DNA of 64,000 nt from Oceanicaulis sp. (GTDB lineage: Bacteria; Pseudomonadota; Alphaproteobacteria; Caulobacterales; Maricaulaceae): assembly GCA_040112665.1 (NCBI GenBank), contig CP157796.1:1738813-1802812 (forward strand), in the 5' to 3' direction. Within the stretch, counting starts at the first letter, position 1, and each line of letters opens with the position of its first letter. The position numbers were made by a program, and so were the translations under genes. Positions 22,783-31,860 of this stretch are shown here, piece after piece. The notes beneath the pieces were generated by a model. The model was not told the DNA's origin, did no database searches, and saw only the letters and a list, made by a program, of their open reading frames with translations.

Positions 22783-24459
22783 CTAACGATGCTCCTCCTC
22801 ATGGCGCATCTGCAGGGCGCGCGCATAGGCGGCGTGGGCGTCGGCCTTCGTGATGTAGCCGGTGATCGGCTGGTCGCCGGTGCGTGAGCGGACCGGCGCG
22901 CCGTCGAGCTTTTCCGCCGAGAAGAAGCCCATCACCCGGCCGAGATAGTCGTCTTCGTAGACATGGGGCTCGTCCATCTCCGCCTTGGCGTCGGAGGCGT
23001 CGAGCGGGGTCATGATGTCGCGCGCGCGGATGGTCTGAAGGATCACGCGGGCGTCGCCCTTGGTCAGGTCGTAGCCGTGCCGCTCGACCATCTTGTGAAA
23101 GAAGCTCCCCTTGGTGACCGAGGTGGTGAGCACGGTGGCGAGGGAGACCGCGACCAGAAGCGCGATCGAGGCTTCGTAGTTCGCGGTCAGTTCAAACACG
23201 ATCAGCGTGGTCGAGAGCGGCGCGCCGAGCACCGCGCCTGAAACCGCGCCCATGCCAACGACCGCGAAGAAGGCCGCGCCGGAGGTCTGCTCGCCGAAGA
23301 GCTGGACGGCGATCGCGCCGAACAACGCCCCCAGCATGGCGCCGAGATAGAGCGAGGGCGAAAACACCCCGCCGCCGAACCGGAAGGCCAGCGTGATCAC
23401 GGTGGCCACGAGCTTCAGGACCAGCAGCGCCGCCAGAAAGCCCACCGAATACCCGCCCGCGAGCGCCATGGCGGTGGCTTCATACCCTACGCCCAGGATC
23501 TCCGGCGCGCCGACCGCGATCAGCCCGACGACCAACCCGCCGAAGGGCGGCAGCGCCCAGAGCGGCCAGTGAAGCTTGTTCGCCTGCTCGGCGACCAGGC
23601 GCGGCAGCGTCGCCGCGGCCATGGTGAAGCAGATCGCCACGCCCGCCGCAGCCAGGCCCAGCGGGACGATGGCGGCGAAGTCCAGAAGGCTCGCCGGATC
23701 GAGCTCGGGGATGGCGAAGGCGGGCTGCGCGCCGAAATGGATGCGCGCGAGGATCGCGCCGACCACGCTGGAGACCGCGACCGGGGCGATGGAGCGCAGC
23801 GCGTAATGGCCCAGGATCACCTCGAAGGCGAACAGCGCGCCGGCGACGGGCGCGTTGAAGCTCGCCGCCACGGCGGCCGCAGCGCCACAGGCCAGGATGA
23901 TGCGCGATGCGCGTGCGGGCAGGCCTAGCGGCCGGGTGATCAGGCTTGCGAGCGTCGCGCCCAGGTGCACCGCAGGCCCCTCGCGGCCCGCCGACACGCC
24001 AGAGCCGAGCGAGACCGAGGCGATGACGGCGGAGAGAAGCCCCGGCGCGGCGTCCATCTTGCCTCCGCGCACCGCGCGCGCCTCCATGACGTCGGAGACC
24101 GAGAGCGCGCGGGTTTCCTTGAGCCAGCCGAAGCGCTGACCGGCGTAGAGCAGGGCGGAGACCACCAGGCCGCCGATCATCGGCGCGGCGATCACATGAA
24201 GCGCGCTGAGATCGCGCGCCGCGCTCGCCAGCCGCTCCGATCCGTCCTGAAACGCGATGAGCTGCACCGCCTCGATCGCCAGGCGCAGGCCGAGCGCGGC
24301 GTAGCCTGCGACCAGACCCACCGCGAGCGCGGCGACCCAGAGCGCAGGCGAGCGTCCGTCGGCGAAACTGTTCCGGATGAAGGCGAACGCGCGCCCCGGC
24401 CAGGCCTTGGGCCCGGCGCGGCGGACTTCCTTGCCGTCCGTGCCCGCGCGGTCGCTCAT
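22783..24459 (-). CDS. CLC-family chloride channel/transporter
   Basis: 558-residue polytopic inner-membrane protein. CLC signatures are present: GSGVSAGREGPAVHLG (about 150-165) with the gating glutamate in GREGP, and GGGVFSPSLYLGAMLG in the GxFxP position with the anion-binding region. About 10-12 hydrophobic helices span 35-440, followed by a cytosolic tail (about 450-558) that may be a degenerate CBS-type segment (IRARDIMTPLDASDAK). It would exchange Cl- for H+ or conduct Cl-. It flanks the accessory island and keeps the high GC of the chromosome core. Confidence 0.88.
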   Translation of the reverse strand: MSDRAGTDGKEVRRAGPKAWPGRAFAFIRNSFADGRSPALWVAALAVGLVAGYAALGLRLAIEAVQLIAFQDGSERLASAARDLSALHVIAAPMIGGLVVSALLYAGQRFGWLKETRALSVSDVMEARAVRGGKMDAAPGLLSAVIASVSLGSGVSAGREGPAVHLGATLASLITRPLGLPARASRIILACGAAAAVAASFNAPVAGALFAFEVILGHYALRSIAPVAVSSVVGAILARIHFGAQPAFAIPELDPASLLDFAAIVPLGLAAAGVAICFTMAAATLPRLVAEQANKLHWPLWALPPFGGLVVGLIAVGAPEILGVGYEATAMALAGGYSVGFLAALLVLKLVATVITLAFRFGGGVFSPSLYLGAMLGALFGAIAVQLFGEQTSGAAFFAVVGMGAVSGAVLGAPLSTTLIVFELTANYEASIALLVAVSLATVLTTSVTKGSFFHKMVERHGYDLTKGDARVILQTIRARDIMTPLDASDAKAEMDEPHVYEDDYLGRVMGFFSAEKLDGAPVRSRTGDQPITGYITKADAHAAYARALQMRHEEEHR

Positions 24460-24555
24460 GGGTCGGGGTGGTGGCCGAGCCCGGCGGGAAGGTCAAGCGT
24501 TACGCCCCGCAGCCCGGCCTGCTAGGCTGCGCCGGGGACGAAACAGGGGGCTTTC

Positions 24556-25164
24556 ATGATTACAGAAATACTGCTGTCGGCCGGTCTCGCCGGATCGGTG
24601 GTTCAGGCGCCGGGCTATGACAGCGCCTACACCTCGCTCGAGCAATGCGAGGAGATCGCGCCCCTCGCCGGCGCGCCCTTCGCCATGCAGTGTGACGGCC
24701 GGGACGGGATCGGCGTCGTCGTCGGGTATTCAGACGCGGTGCAGCGCGCCGCGTTCGGCGATCTGGGTCACGAGGCGCAGTTTTCCGAAAGCCCCCTGAA
24801 CACGGGAGCCTTTCAGGCGCTGGCCGAGACGCTGGAATGGCGGCTTAAGGACGGCGAGGCCTTCGCCACCATTCTCCGATGGACGGCCTACCGGCCGGCG
24901 TTCGATCCGGACACAGGCGAGGAGACCGGCGTGTTCGACACGGTCGAGCATTATCTCACCGTTTCCGCGCTGAGGCCCGGCGGCCAGAACGGGGTGAGCG
25001 CGTGTCATGTCGCTTATGTCGATCTGTCGACGACCTGGCGGGCCAATGATGTCGCACGCCGGATCGCCGAACGCGACGCGCCCGGCTTTGTCTGCGGCGA
25101 AGACGCGCCGCGGTTCGTCGATCCCGACGAATCGATCGCGGTCTTGGAAGACGCGCCGGGCTAG
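24556..25164 (+). CDS. Hypothetical exported protein
   Basis: 202-residue protein. The first about 18 residues (MITEILLSAGLAGSVVQA) look like a short signal peptide. The rest is soluble, with four cysteines (EQCEEI, MQCDG, SACHVAY, FVCGED) that could form disulfides in the periplasm. No domain is recognised. It is coded in normal high-GC style. It converges on the following lipoprotein gene, sharing a CTAG so that both stop codons overlap by 4 nt. Confidence 0.6.
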   Translation: MITEILLSAGLAGSVVQAPGYDSAYTSLEQCEEIAPLAGAPFAMQCDGRDGIGVVVGYSDAVQRAAFGDLGHEAQFSESPLNTGAFQALAETLEWRLKDGEAFATILRWTAYRPAFDPDTGEETGVFDTVEHYLTVSALRPGGQNGVSACHVAYVDLSTTWRANDVARRIAERDAPGFVCGEDAPRFVDPDESIAVLEDAPG

Positions 25165-25796
25165 TCGGGCAGAAACGCGGCGTCGAGCGCGTCGACGTCG
25201 CCGCGCCAGTTCTCTTCGGAGAGCTCGCAATCGACCCGGGCGGCGAGCACGAGCTGTTTCAGCCGCTCGTGCTGGCCTTCGGTGGCGTATGTGAGTTTCA
25301 GCGGTTCGAGCCAGTCCGCGCCGGTCAGCGCGTCCAGCCTGTCGAGCATGGCGTGCGCATATCCCCGCGCCGGATCGGACCCGCAGGCGGGCGAGCGCCT
25401 GGTGAGCAGGGCCTGGGCTGCAGCGACCTCCTCGGCGGGAAGAGCGATGAGGATCGTGTCCATCGCTTCTTCGCTGGTCGATAGCGCCACCGCTCCGCTT
25501 CGGCCAGACAGCGCCGGTGACTGCGCCTTGATGTCGACCGGCGCGCGATAGACGCCGGAAACGGGCAGGACGACGCCGCTGGACCGCCGATCGATGGTGA
25601 AGGCGAAGCGGCCGTCAGGACCGGTGACCGCGGAGCCTGTCTCCGCTTCATCCGAGACCGTCACGCCCTCGGCCGGCTCGCCGTCCAGCGTGTACACGGT
25701 TCCGGTCACCGCGACCGTCCGGACCGATCCGCCGCCGGGTATGCAGGCGGCCAGGGCGAGCGCGGCGGCGATGCAGGCGGAAGAAAGAAGGCGCAT
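25161..25796 (-). CDS. Carboxypeptidase-regulatory-like lipoprotein, unknown role
   Basis: 211-residue predicted lipoprotein; the signal ends ALAAC with Cys18. Residues about 26-95 resemble a carboxypeptidase-D regulatory (transthyretin-like) domain: VTGTVYTLDGEPAEGVTVSD, GPDGRFAFTI. The second half is helical with cysteines at PACGS and DCELSE. Function is unknown. It lies 12 nt downstream of the MBL hydrolase gene in the same direction as that pair, and its stop overlaps the convergent gene by 4 nt. Confidence 0.65.
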   Translation of the reverse strand: MRLLSSACIAAALALAACIPGGGSVRTVAVTGTVYTLDGEPAEGVTVSDEAETGSAVTGPDGRFAFTIDRRSSGVVLPVSGVYRAPVDIKAQSPALSGRSGAVALSTSEEAMDTILIALPAEEVAAAQALLTRRSPACGSDPARGYAHAMLDRLDALTGADWLEPLKLTYATEGQHERLKQLVLAARVDCELSEENWRGDVDALDAAFLPD

Positions 25797-25808
25797 GAGG
25801 TCTCCGGT

Positions 25809-26708
25809 TCAGGCGGCGAGGCGGTAGTGTGTATCGAGCCCCGGCGCGCCGTCGGCGACGACGCGGCCCTGCTCGACGAGATAGATCATGTGGGCGAGCA
25901 CCGAATGGGCGGCGGCCGGGTGCAGGCGCGGATCGACGTCCTTGTACATCTCCGCGACCATCGCCTTGATCTGCGTCCGGCCGGCCTGAAGCTGGGCGAG
26001 GATCTGGCGTTCGCGATCGCGGCGATGGGCGATATAGGCGTCCAGAAACGGCCGGGGGTCTTCAATCGCCGTGCCGTGAGTGGGGCGGATCACCTTGAAA
26101 TCGAGCGCCCGGATCCGTTCGAGCTGGGCGATGTAATCGCCCATCGAGCCGTCGGGCGGGCTCACCACCGAGGTCGACCAGCCCATGACATGGTCGCCGG
26201 AGAAAAGCGTGCGCTCCTCCTCCAGCGCGTAGCAGACATGGTTCGAGGTGTGCCCCGGCGTATGAAGCGCGCGCAGCGTCCAGCCCGGTCCGGTGAAGAC
26301 GTCGCCGTCCTCGATCTCGACATCGGGGCGGAAGCTCAGATCGTCCCCGGCCTCCATGCGCACCTCGCCGCCTTCGGGCGCAGAGCCTTTCGGGCTCATC
26401 GCATGGACTTTCGCGCCGTGCTTTTTCGCAAGCGTATGGGCGAGCGGGGAGTGGTCGAGATGGTGGTGGGTGACCAGCACGTGCGTCACGCGCTCGCCTT
26501 TCAGCGCGGCGTCCAGCGCGGCTTCGTGCTCGGCGATGGCGGGGCCCGGATCGATCACCGCGACCTCGCCCTCGCCGATGATGTAGACCCCCGTGCCGGT
26601 GAAGGTGAACGGGCCCGGATTGGGCGCGATCACGCGGCGCACCAGCGCGCTCAGCCGGTCGGGCTGTCCGTACTCGAACGTGAAATCGCGCACGAAGGGG
26701 ATGGTCAT
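25809..26708 (-). CDS. MBL-fold metallohydrolase (LACTB2-like)
   Basis: 299-residue metallo-beta-lactamase-fold hydrolase. The metal motif is THHHLDH (ligands His81, His83, Asp85, His86). TPGHTSNHVCY gives the next histidine, FSGDHVMGW the bridging aspartate and RPTHG the last histidine. The C-terminal region (about 235-299, with HPAAAHSVLAHMIYLVEQGRV) resembles the winged-helix tail of LACTB2-type hydrolases, suggesting an endoribonuclease or thioester substrate. The start at 26708 overlaps the stop of the upstream ATP-grasp gene (ATGA), so translation is coupled. The upstream extension in frame is antisense-like and rejected. Confidence 0.85.
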   Translation of the reverse strand: MTIPFVRDFTFEYGQPDRLSALVRRVIAPNPGPFTFTGTGVYIIGEGEVAVIDPGPAIAEHEAALDAALKGERVTHVLVTHHHLDHSPLAHTLAKKHGAKVHAMSPKGSAPEGGEVRMEAGDDLSFRPDVEIEDGDVFTGPGWTLRALHTPGHTSNHVCYALEEERTLFSGDHVMGWSTSVVSPPDGSMGDYIAQLERIRALDFKVIRPTHGTAIEDPRPFLDAYIAHRRDRERQILAQLQAGRTQIKAMVAEMYKDVDPRLHPAAAHSVLAHMIYLVEQGRVVADGAPGLDTHYRLAA

Positions 26709-27634
26709 GAACGGTCTCCGGACGCGATTTTCTCGGCGTAGGCGCGCAAGGACGCGGCGATGCGGCGGGTGGCGGCCATCTTGTCGGCCAGGGGCAGGGC
26801 GGTGGGCGGTCCCATGTCGGTCTTGTTCACATCGACGATCCATAGCGCGCCGTCACTTCGGTCGCGCAGCACGTCCAGCCCGCCCCATTCAAGGCCCATG
26901 GCCGCGCAGAAGTCGGCGATCAGCCCGCGTTCCTCGGCGCTGAAGACCGCGCCGGGGTCGAGCATGCGGACTTGTGAGTTGTGATTGGCGAAGCGCTCGG
27001 CGAGCGGACGGCGTTTGAGGAACACGACCGGCACGTCGCCCGCCACGGTGGGGCAGCGCAGATCCTCCACGAGCCCGTCCCCGGCCAGATTGTCGATCAG
27101 CCGCTGATAGACCAGGCCCGGCTCGGCGGCCGCAGGGCCGGCCACCACGCGGCCGTCATGGACGCCGTTCGTTTCCGACTTCACCGCCATCGGCCCGTCG
27201 AAGGACGCGGGATCGACGGCGAGCGTGCGGCCGGTGACCGCTTCGAACACCGCCGCCACGCGGCTCTTGGACACGTCGGTGCAGCCGGCGTTGATCATGC
27301 GCGCGCCGATGTGTTCAGGCGCCGCGCCGCTGGTCGCATCGTCGAAATAAAAGCCGAGATTTGCCTCAGCCGGATCCGCGACCGTCCTGAGGCCGGCGAG
27401 CTTGCCTGCGGCCCATACGAGATACCAGGGCCGGGGCCGGTCGGGTGCGAACCAGATTTTCGGGCCGTCCGCACGCCGCGACGCGCCGGCGGCTTCCACG
27501 GCGAGATAGAAGCGCAGCCAGGCTAGGACCTCGCCTGCCACCCCCGCGCTGACCGGCACCAGCGCGCCGGTCTTGCGCACGCGCACCGCGCCGCGTTCAA
27601 ACGTGAAATCGCGCCACCAGGCCTCGGCCGTCAT
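26705..27634 (-). CDS. ATP-grasp-like protein, unknown
   Basis: 309-residue protein with signs of an ATP-grasp fold. A central AVKSETNGVHDGRVV (about 149-163) resembles the nucleotide-binding loop, and GGLDVLRDRSDGALWIVDVNKTDMG (about 252-276) resembles the Mg-binding end, with Asp and Asn in VDVNKT. The N-terminal half has no recognised family; it includes IWFAPDRPRPWYLVWAAGKLAG. ATP-grasp enzymes join a carboxylate to an amine or thiol, but the substrate is unknown. It is translationally coupled to the MBL hydrolase downstream. The start ATG 27634 faces a roughly 160-bp upstream region. Confidence 0.55.
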   Translation of the reverse strand: MTAEAWWRDFTFERGAVRVRKTGALVPVSAGVAGEVLAWLRFYLAVEAAGASRRADGPKIWFAPDRPRPWYLVWAAGKLAGLRTVADPAEANLGFYFDDATSGAAPEHIGARMINAGCTDVSKSRVAAVFEAVTGRTLAVDPASFDGPMAVKSETNGVHDGRVVAGPAAAEPGLVYQRLIDNLAGDGLVEDLRCPTVAGDVPVVFLKRRPLAERFANHNSQVRMLDPGAVFSAEERGLIADFCAAMGLEWGGLDVLRDRSDGALWIVDVNKTDMGPPTALPLADKMAATRRIAASLRAYAEKIASGDRS

Positions 27635-27796
27635 GGTGAATCGCCTCCGCTCCCCAGCGGTTTGACGATACGGGCGCCGGCGGCGCCGGGCAATTCACGA
27701 GCCGTTCATGCCGGTTCACGCAAATCTGAGTTCGTGTCGTCCGGGCGCCGGTCTTGCGAGGGAGAATGAAGACCGTCCGCAATCGGGACTATCGCT

Positions 27797-28021
27797 TTGA
27801 ACCGTTTCGCAGCCCTCGCCTCAAAGCGCCTGCGCGTCGCCGCGCTCGCCTTTATCGCCGTGCTCGCGGTGAAGGTGGGGGCCGGGCTGGCGGTCGGTGC
27901 TCCGGAAACGCCTGCGGCGCCCGCTTCGGTTGAAATCCGCTCCGCTGCGGTGTCGCCCTCGGGCCACAGGGCGGAAATCGGGCCGGCTCTCACCCCGGAA
28001 AGCATTGAGCCTGCGTCGTAA
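27797..28021 (+). CDS. Small membrane-anchored or exported protein (tentative)
   Basis: 74 residues from a TTG start. Residues 12-34 are hydrophobic (VAALAFIAVLAVKVGAGLAVG) and the rest is Ala/Pro/Glu-rich, so it could be a short anchor or a secreted peptide. No family is recognised and the ribosome-binding site is weak. It precedes the ABC permease gene by 88 nt. The call is tentative. Confidence 0.3.
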   Translation: MNRFAALASKRLRVAALAFIAVLAVKVGAGLAVGAPETPAAPASVEIRSAAVSPSGHRAEIGPALTPESIEPAS

Positions 28022-28109
28022 ATCGCGCCTACTGCGGGCCGTTCTTGATCGCATTCACCGCCCGGCCCACAAAACCGTCACGAAAACGCACCAGCAGCAC
28101 GGCCCGTTC

Positions 28110-29042
28110 ATGCCCTCATACATCGTCCGCCGCATCCTGGTCGCCATCCCGACGATCCTCGTGATCATCACGGTGGCGTTTTTCATGATGCGCGTCGCTC
28201 CGGGCGGGCCTTTCGACCTCGAAAGGCCCATGCCGGAGGAAATCCGGCAAAACATCCTGGCCGCCTACGGCCTGGATCAGCCGATCTGGAAGCAATACCT
28301 CGATTATCTCGCCTCGCTTCTGCAAGGCGATCTCGGCCCGTCGCTGAAATTCCGCGACAAGGACGTCGCCGACATCATCGGCGAGGGCTTCCCGGTCTCC
28401 GCTACGATCGGCCTTCTGTCGATGTCGCTGGCGGTGGTGATCGGCACGATCTTCGGCTCGATCGCCGCGCTGCGTCAGAACACGGCGGCCGATTTCGGCG
28501 TGGTGGGCTTCGCTACTGTCGGCATCGTGATCCCGCCCTTCGTGGTCGGCCCGATCCTGGCGCTGACCATCGGCATCTATCTGGGCTGGCTGCCGTCGGG
28601 CGGCCTCGATCCGCGCCACGGCATGACCGTGGACCGATTGATACTGCCGGTGATCACGCTGGCTCTGCCGCAGATCGCGATCATCAGCCGGCTCATGCGC
28701 GCCTCGATGATCGAGGTGATCCGTTCGAATTATATCCGCACCGCGCGCGCCAAGGGGCTCTCCGCGCCGGCGGTCATCTTCAAGCACGCGCTTCGTAGCG
28801 CGATCCTGCCGCTGGTCAGCTATCTCGGCCCGGCCTCGGCTGCGCTGCTGACCGGCTCGATCGTCATCGAGCAGGTGTTCTCCCTGCCCGGCATCGGCCG
28901 GCAGTTCGTGTTCGCCGCGCTGCAGCGCGACTACACCGTGGTGATGGGGGTGGTGATCCTTTACGCCACGCTGATCATCGTTCTCAATCTGGTGGCCGAC
29001 CTGCTCTATGCGGCGCTGAACCCGAAAGTGAAGTACGACTGA
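28110..29042 (+). CDS. oppB: Oligopeptide ABC transporter permease, OppB/DppB type
   Basis: 310-residue inner-membrane permease with about six helices. It begins MPSYIVRRILVAIPTI, followed by APGGPFD (hallmark of the DppB/OppB group) and PIWKQYLDYL. The EAA loop that contacts the ATPase lies near RTARAKGLSAPAVIFKHALRSA (about 210-231). The family's ATG is at 28110; a longer frame upstream is Arg-rich and non-homologous. Its stop overlaps the oppC start by one base. Together with oppC and oppA it makes an importer of peptides or related solutes; the ATPase genes are not in this cluster. Confidence 0.9.
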   Translation: MPSYIVRRILVAIPTILVIITVAFFMMRVAPGGPFDLERPMPEEIRQNILAAYGLDQPIWKQYLDYLASLLQGDLGPSLKFRDKDVADIIGEGFPVSATIGLLSMSLAVVIGTIFGSIAALRQNTAADFGVVGFATVGIVIPPFVVGPILALTIGIYLGWLPSGGLDPRHGMTVDRLILPVITLALPQIAIISRLMRASMIEVIRSNYIRTARAKGLSAPAVIFKHALRSAILPLVSYLGPASAALLTGSIVIEQVFSLPGIGRQFVFAALQRDYTVVMGVVILYATLIIVLNLVADLLYAALNPKVKYD

Positions 29043-29947
29043 TGGTTCTGACCTCCACCCCTTCGGAAAAGGAGCGCATGCTCGAGGACGCGGCGATCAA
29101 GGGCCGCTCGCTCTGGGACGATGCGCGCGCCCGCCTTCTCAGAAACAAGGCGGCGGTGGCCGGCCTGATCCTGCTCGCCGTGCTGGTCGTGCTGGCCTTT
29201 CTCGGCCCGCTGATCTGGGTGCACGATTCAAGCTTCATCTATCGCGACCGGGTCCAGATCGGTCCGACCTTCGAAAACTTCCACATCTTCGGCACCGACG
29301 CGCAGGGGCGCGATCTGTTCGCCCGGGTGCTCGTCGGTCTTCGGATGAGCCTGATGGTCGGCGTGGTCGCCACCATGGTGTCGCTGGCCATCGGCGTGGT
29401 CTGGGGCGCGACCGCGGGCTTCATCGGCGGGCGCGTCGACCAGATCATGATGCGTATCGTCGACGTGCTCTATTCGCTGCCCTTCATCTTCTTCGTGATC
29501 ATCCTGATGGTGGTGTTCGGGCGGAACATCATCCTGATCTTCGTCGCCATCGGCGCGGTGGAGTGGCTGACCATGGCGCGGATCGTGCGCGGGCAGACCA
29601 TCTCGCTCAAAGGCATGGAGTTCGTCGAGGCCGCCCAGGCCGCCGGCGTCAGCCAGTTCTCCATCATCCGCCGGCACATCGTGCCGAACGTGCTGGGCCC
29701 GGTCGTGGTCTATGTGACCCTGACCATTCCGGTGGTGATCCTGGCCGAGAGCTTTCTGAGCTTCCTCGGGCTCGGCGTGCAGGAGCCGCTGACCTCGCTG
29801 GGCAATCTGATCTCGAACGGCGCGCGGGACATGGAGATCGCGCCCTGGACGCTGATCTTCCCGGCGCTGACCATGATGATCACGCTGTTCTGCTTCAACT
29901 TCATCGGCGACGGCCTGCGCGACGCGATCGACCCCAAGGATCGCTAG
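29042..29947 (+). CDS. oppC: Oligopeptide ABC transporter permease, OppC/DppC type
   Basis: 301-residue second permease. The N-terminal cytoplasmic segment with RSLWDDARARLLRNKAAVAGLI is typical of OppC, followed by a helix and FHIFGTDAQGRDLFARVLVGLRMSL. The EAA-like loop is FVEAAQAAGVSQFSIIRRHIVPNV (about 198-221). About six membrane helices are predicted. It starts at 29042 and shares the A of the oppB stop codon, so the two permeases are made in equal amounts. The C terminus GDGLRDAIDPKDR is canonical. Confidence 0.92.
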   Translation: MVLTSTPSEKERMLEDAAIKGRSLWDDARARLLRNKAAVAGLILLAVLVVLAFLGPLIWVHDSSFIYRDRVQIGPTFENFHIFGTDAQGRDLFARVLVGLRMSLMVGVVATMVSLAIGVVWGATAGFIGGRVDQIMMRIVDVLYSLPFIFFVIILMVVFGRNIILIFVAIGAVEWLTMARIVRGQTISLKGMEFVEAAQAAGVSQFSIIRRHIVPNVLGPVVVYVTLTIPVVILAESFLSFLGLGVQEPLTSLGNLISNGARDMEIAPWTLIFPALTMMITLFCFNFIGDGLRDAIDPKDR

Positions 29948-30185
29948 GCGCGGCGTTCTGCGCGGCGTGCGCGAACGGTTTCGTCGCGGATTTGTCCGGT
30001 TTCGCTTGAAAACGAACACGGTTCTCTAGGAGATTAAGGCCGCGTCAAGCCGGATGCGTTCATCACCGGCTCATTCGCGTCCTGTTCTGTTCAGGAGCGC
30101 GGCGCGATCGCCCGGCGGCTCGCCGCCTCTGAAACGAGACATCCGCCGGAGCCCGCTCCGGCCCCGACAATCGAGGGAGACCCCC

Positions 30186-31823
30186 ATGCGCTTCACCTCC
30201 AAGTTCGCCCTGGCGCTCGCCGCCGGCGCTTCGGCCCTGACGCTCGCAGCTTGCGGCGGCGGGGACGAGGCCGACAGCGATCTCGTCACCCTGCACCGCG
30301 GCAACGGCGCCGAGCCGCTCTCGCTCGACCCGCACAAGGCCTCGGGGACCTGGGAGAACAACATCATCGGCGACATGTTCATCGGCCTGTTCACCGAGGA
30401 CGTCGAAGGCGAGCCGATCCCGGGCATGGCGGAAAGCTGGGAGGTCTCCGAGGACGGTCTGGTCTGGACCTTCACCCTGCGCGAGGCGCAGTGGAGCGAC
30501 GGCGAGCCGGTGACCGCGGCCGATTTCGAGTTCGCCATCCAGCGTATTCTCGATCCCGCGACGCTGGCCCAGTACGCCTCGCTGCTCTATCCGATCAAGA
30601 ACGCGCGCGGCGTGAACACCGGCGAGCTTCAGCCTGAAGAAGTCGGCGTCACCGCGATCGACGAGCGCACCCTGCAGATCGAGCTGGAATTCCCTGCGCC
30701 GTATCTGCCGGGGCTTCTAACCCACTACACGACCTTTCCGGTGCCCAAGCACGTGGTCGAACAGTTCGGCGATCAGTGGATCCAGCCGCAGAACATCGAG
30801 GTGAACGGGCCCTACAAGCTTCTGCAGTGGAGCGCGAACAACTTCGTGCATGTCGAGCGCAACCCGCTCTTCTTCGACAACTCGAACGTCTGCGTGGACG
30901 AGGTCTTCTACTACCCCACCGTGGACAATCCCGCCGCCGAGCGCCGGGTGCGTAACGGCGAGCTGGATCTGAACGTCGATTTCGCGGGGCAGAATCTCGA
31001 ATTCCTGCAGCGCGAGATCCCCGAGTACGTCCGGATCCACCCCTATCTCGGCATCGTCTACTTCTCGTTCAAAACGACCGAAGCGCCGTTCGACGATCCG
31101 CGCGTGCGCAACGCGCTGGGCATGGCGATCGATCGCACCTTCATCGCCGAGGAAATCCTGCAGGCCGGCCAGATCCCGGCCTACTCCTTCGTGCCGCCGG
31201 GGGTGAACGACTATCCCGATACCGCGAAGATCAGCTGGTTCGACCAGCCGATCGAAGCGCGCCGCGAAATGGCGCGCGAGCTTCTGATGGAAGCGGGCTT
31301 CGGTCCGGACAATCCGCTGCAGTTCGAGTACGCACACCGCACCACCGGCGACAACCCGCGGGTCGCGCCGGTCGTCCAGCAGGACTGGGAGCTGATCGCG
31401 GACTGGGTCGATGTCGACATCGTCGGCATCGAGACGCAGATCCACTACTCCAACCTGCGCGCCGGCGATTACCAGATCGGCGACGGCGGCTGGATCGGCG
31501 ATTACAACGACGCGTACAATTTCCTGTTCCTGGCCGAGACCGGCTCGATCCCGATGAACTATTCGCGCTGGTCGAACGACGAGTACGATCGGCTGGTCGA
31601 TCAGGCCAACCGCACCCTGGACGCGGAAGAGCGCGGCCGGATGCTGGCTGAAGCCGAGCAGCTCATGCTCGACGAGATGCCCTACATCCCGATCGTCTAT
31701 TACGTGAACAAGGCGCTGGTGAACCCCGAGGTGACCGGTTGGGAGGACAATCTGGTCCATATCCACCGCACCCGGTATATGTGCTTCGCCGGCGAGCAGG
31801 GCGGGGCGGGCGAAGAAGGCTAG
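30186..31823 (+). CDS. oppA: Peptide ABC transporter substrate-binding lipoprotein (OppA type)
   Basis: 545-residue SBP of cluster C, ending its signal in LAAC with Cys23. Hallmarks are LHRGNGAEPLSLDPHKASGTWENNII at the start of the mature protein, GLVWTFTLREAQWSDGEPVTAADFEFAIQRILDP (the family signature around 95-130), YFSFKTTEAPFDDPRVRNALGMAIDR and a long C-terminal lobe ending YYVNKALVNPEVTGWEDN. This match places it with OppA/DppA-like binding proteins. It lies 238 bp after oppC, so it may have its own promoter. The ATG at 30186 begins the signal peptide; the upstream extension is rejected. Confidence 0.92.
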   Translation: MRFTSKFALALAAGASALTLAACGGGDEADSDLVTLHRGNGAEPLSLDPHKASGTWENNIIGDMFIGLFTEDVEGEPIPGMAESWEVSEDGLVWTFTLREAQWSDGEPVTAADFEFAIQRILDPATLAQYASLLYPIKNARGVNTGELQPEEVGVTAIDERTLQIELEFPAPYLPGLLTHYTTFPVPKHVVEQFGDQWIQPQNIEVNGPYKLLQWSANNFVHVERNPLFFDNSNVCVDEVFYYPTVDNPAAERRVRNGELDLNVDFAGQNLEFLQREIPEYVRIHPYLGIVYFSFKTTEAPFDDPRVRNALGMAIDRTFIAEEILQAGQIPAYSFVPPGVNDYPDTAKISWFDQPIEARREMARELLMEAGFGPDNPLQFEYAHRTTGDNPRVAPVVQQDWELIADWVDVDIVGIETQIHYSNLRAGDYQIGDGGWIGDYNDAYNFLFLAETGSIPMNYSRWSNDEYDRLVDQANRTLDAEERGRMLAEAEQLMLDEMPYIPIVYYVNKALVNPEVTGWEDNLVHIHRTRYMCFAGEQGGAGEEG

Positions 31824-31860
31824 GCACAGCCCTTCGCCGCCATCGCCCGGGGGAGGGCGC

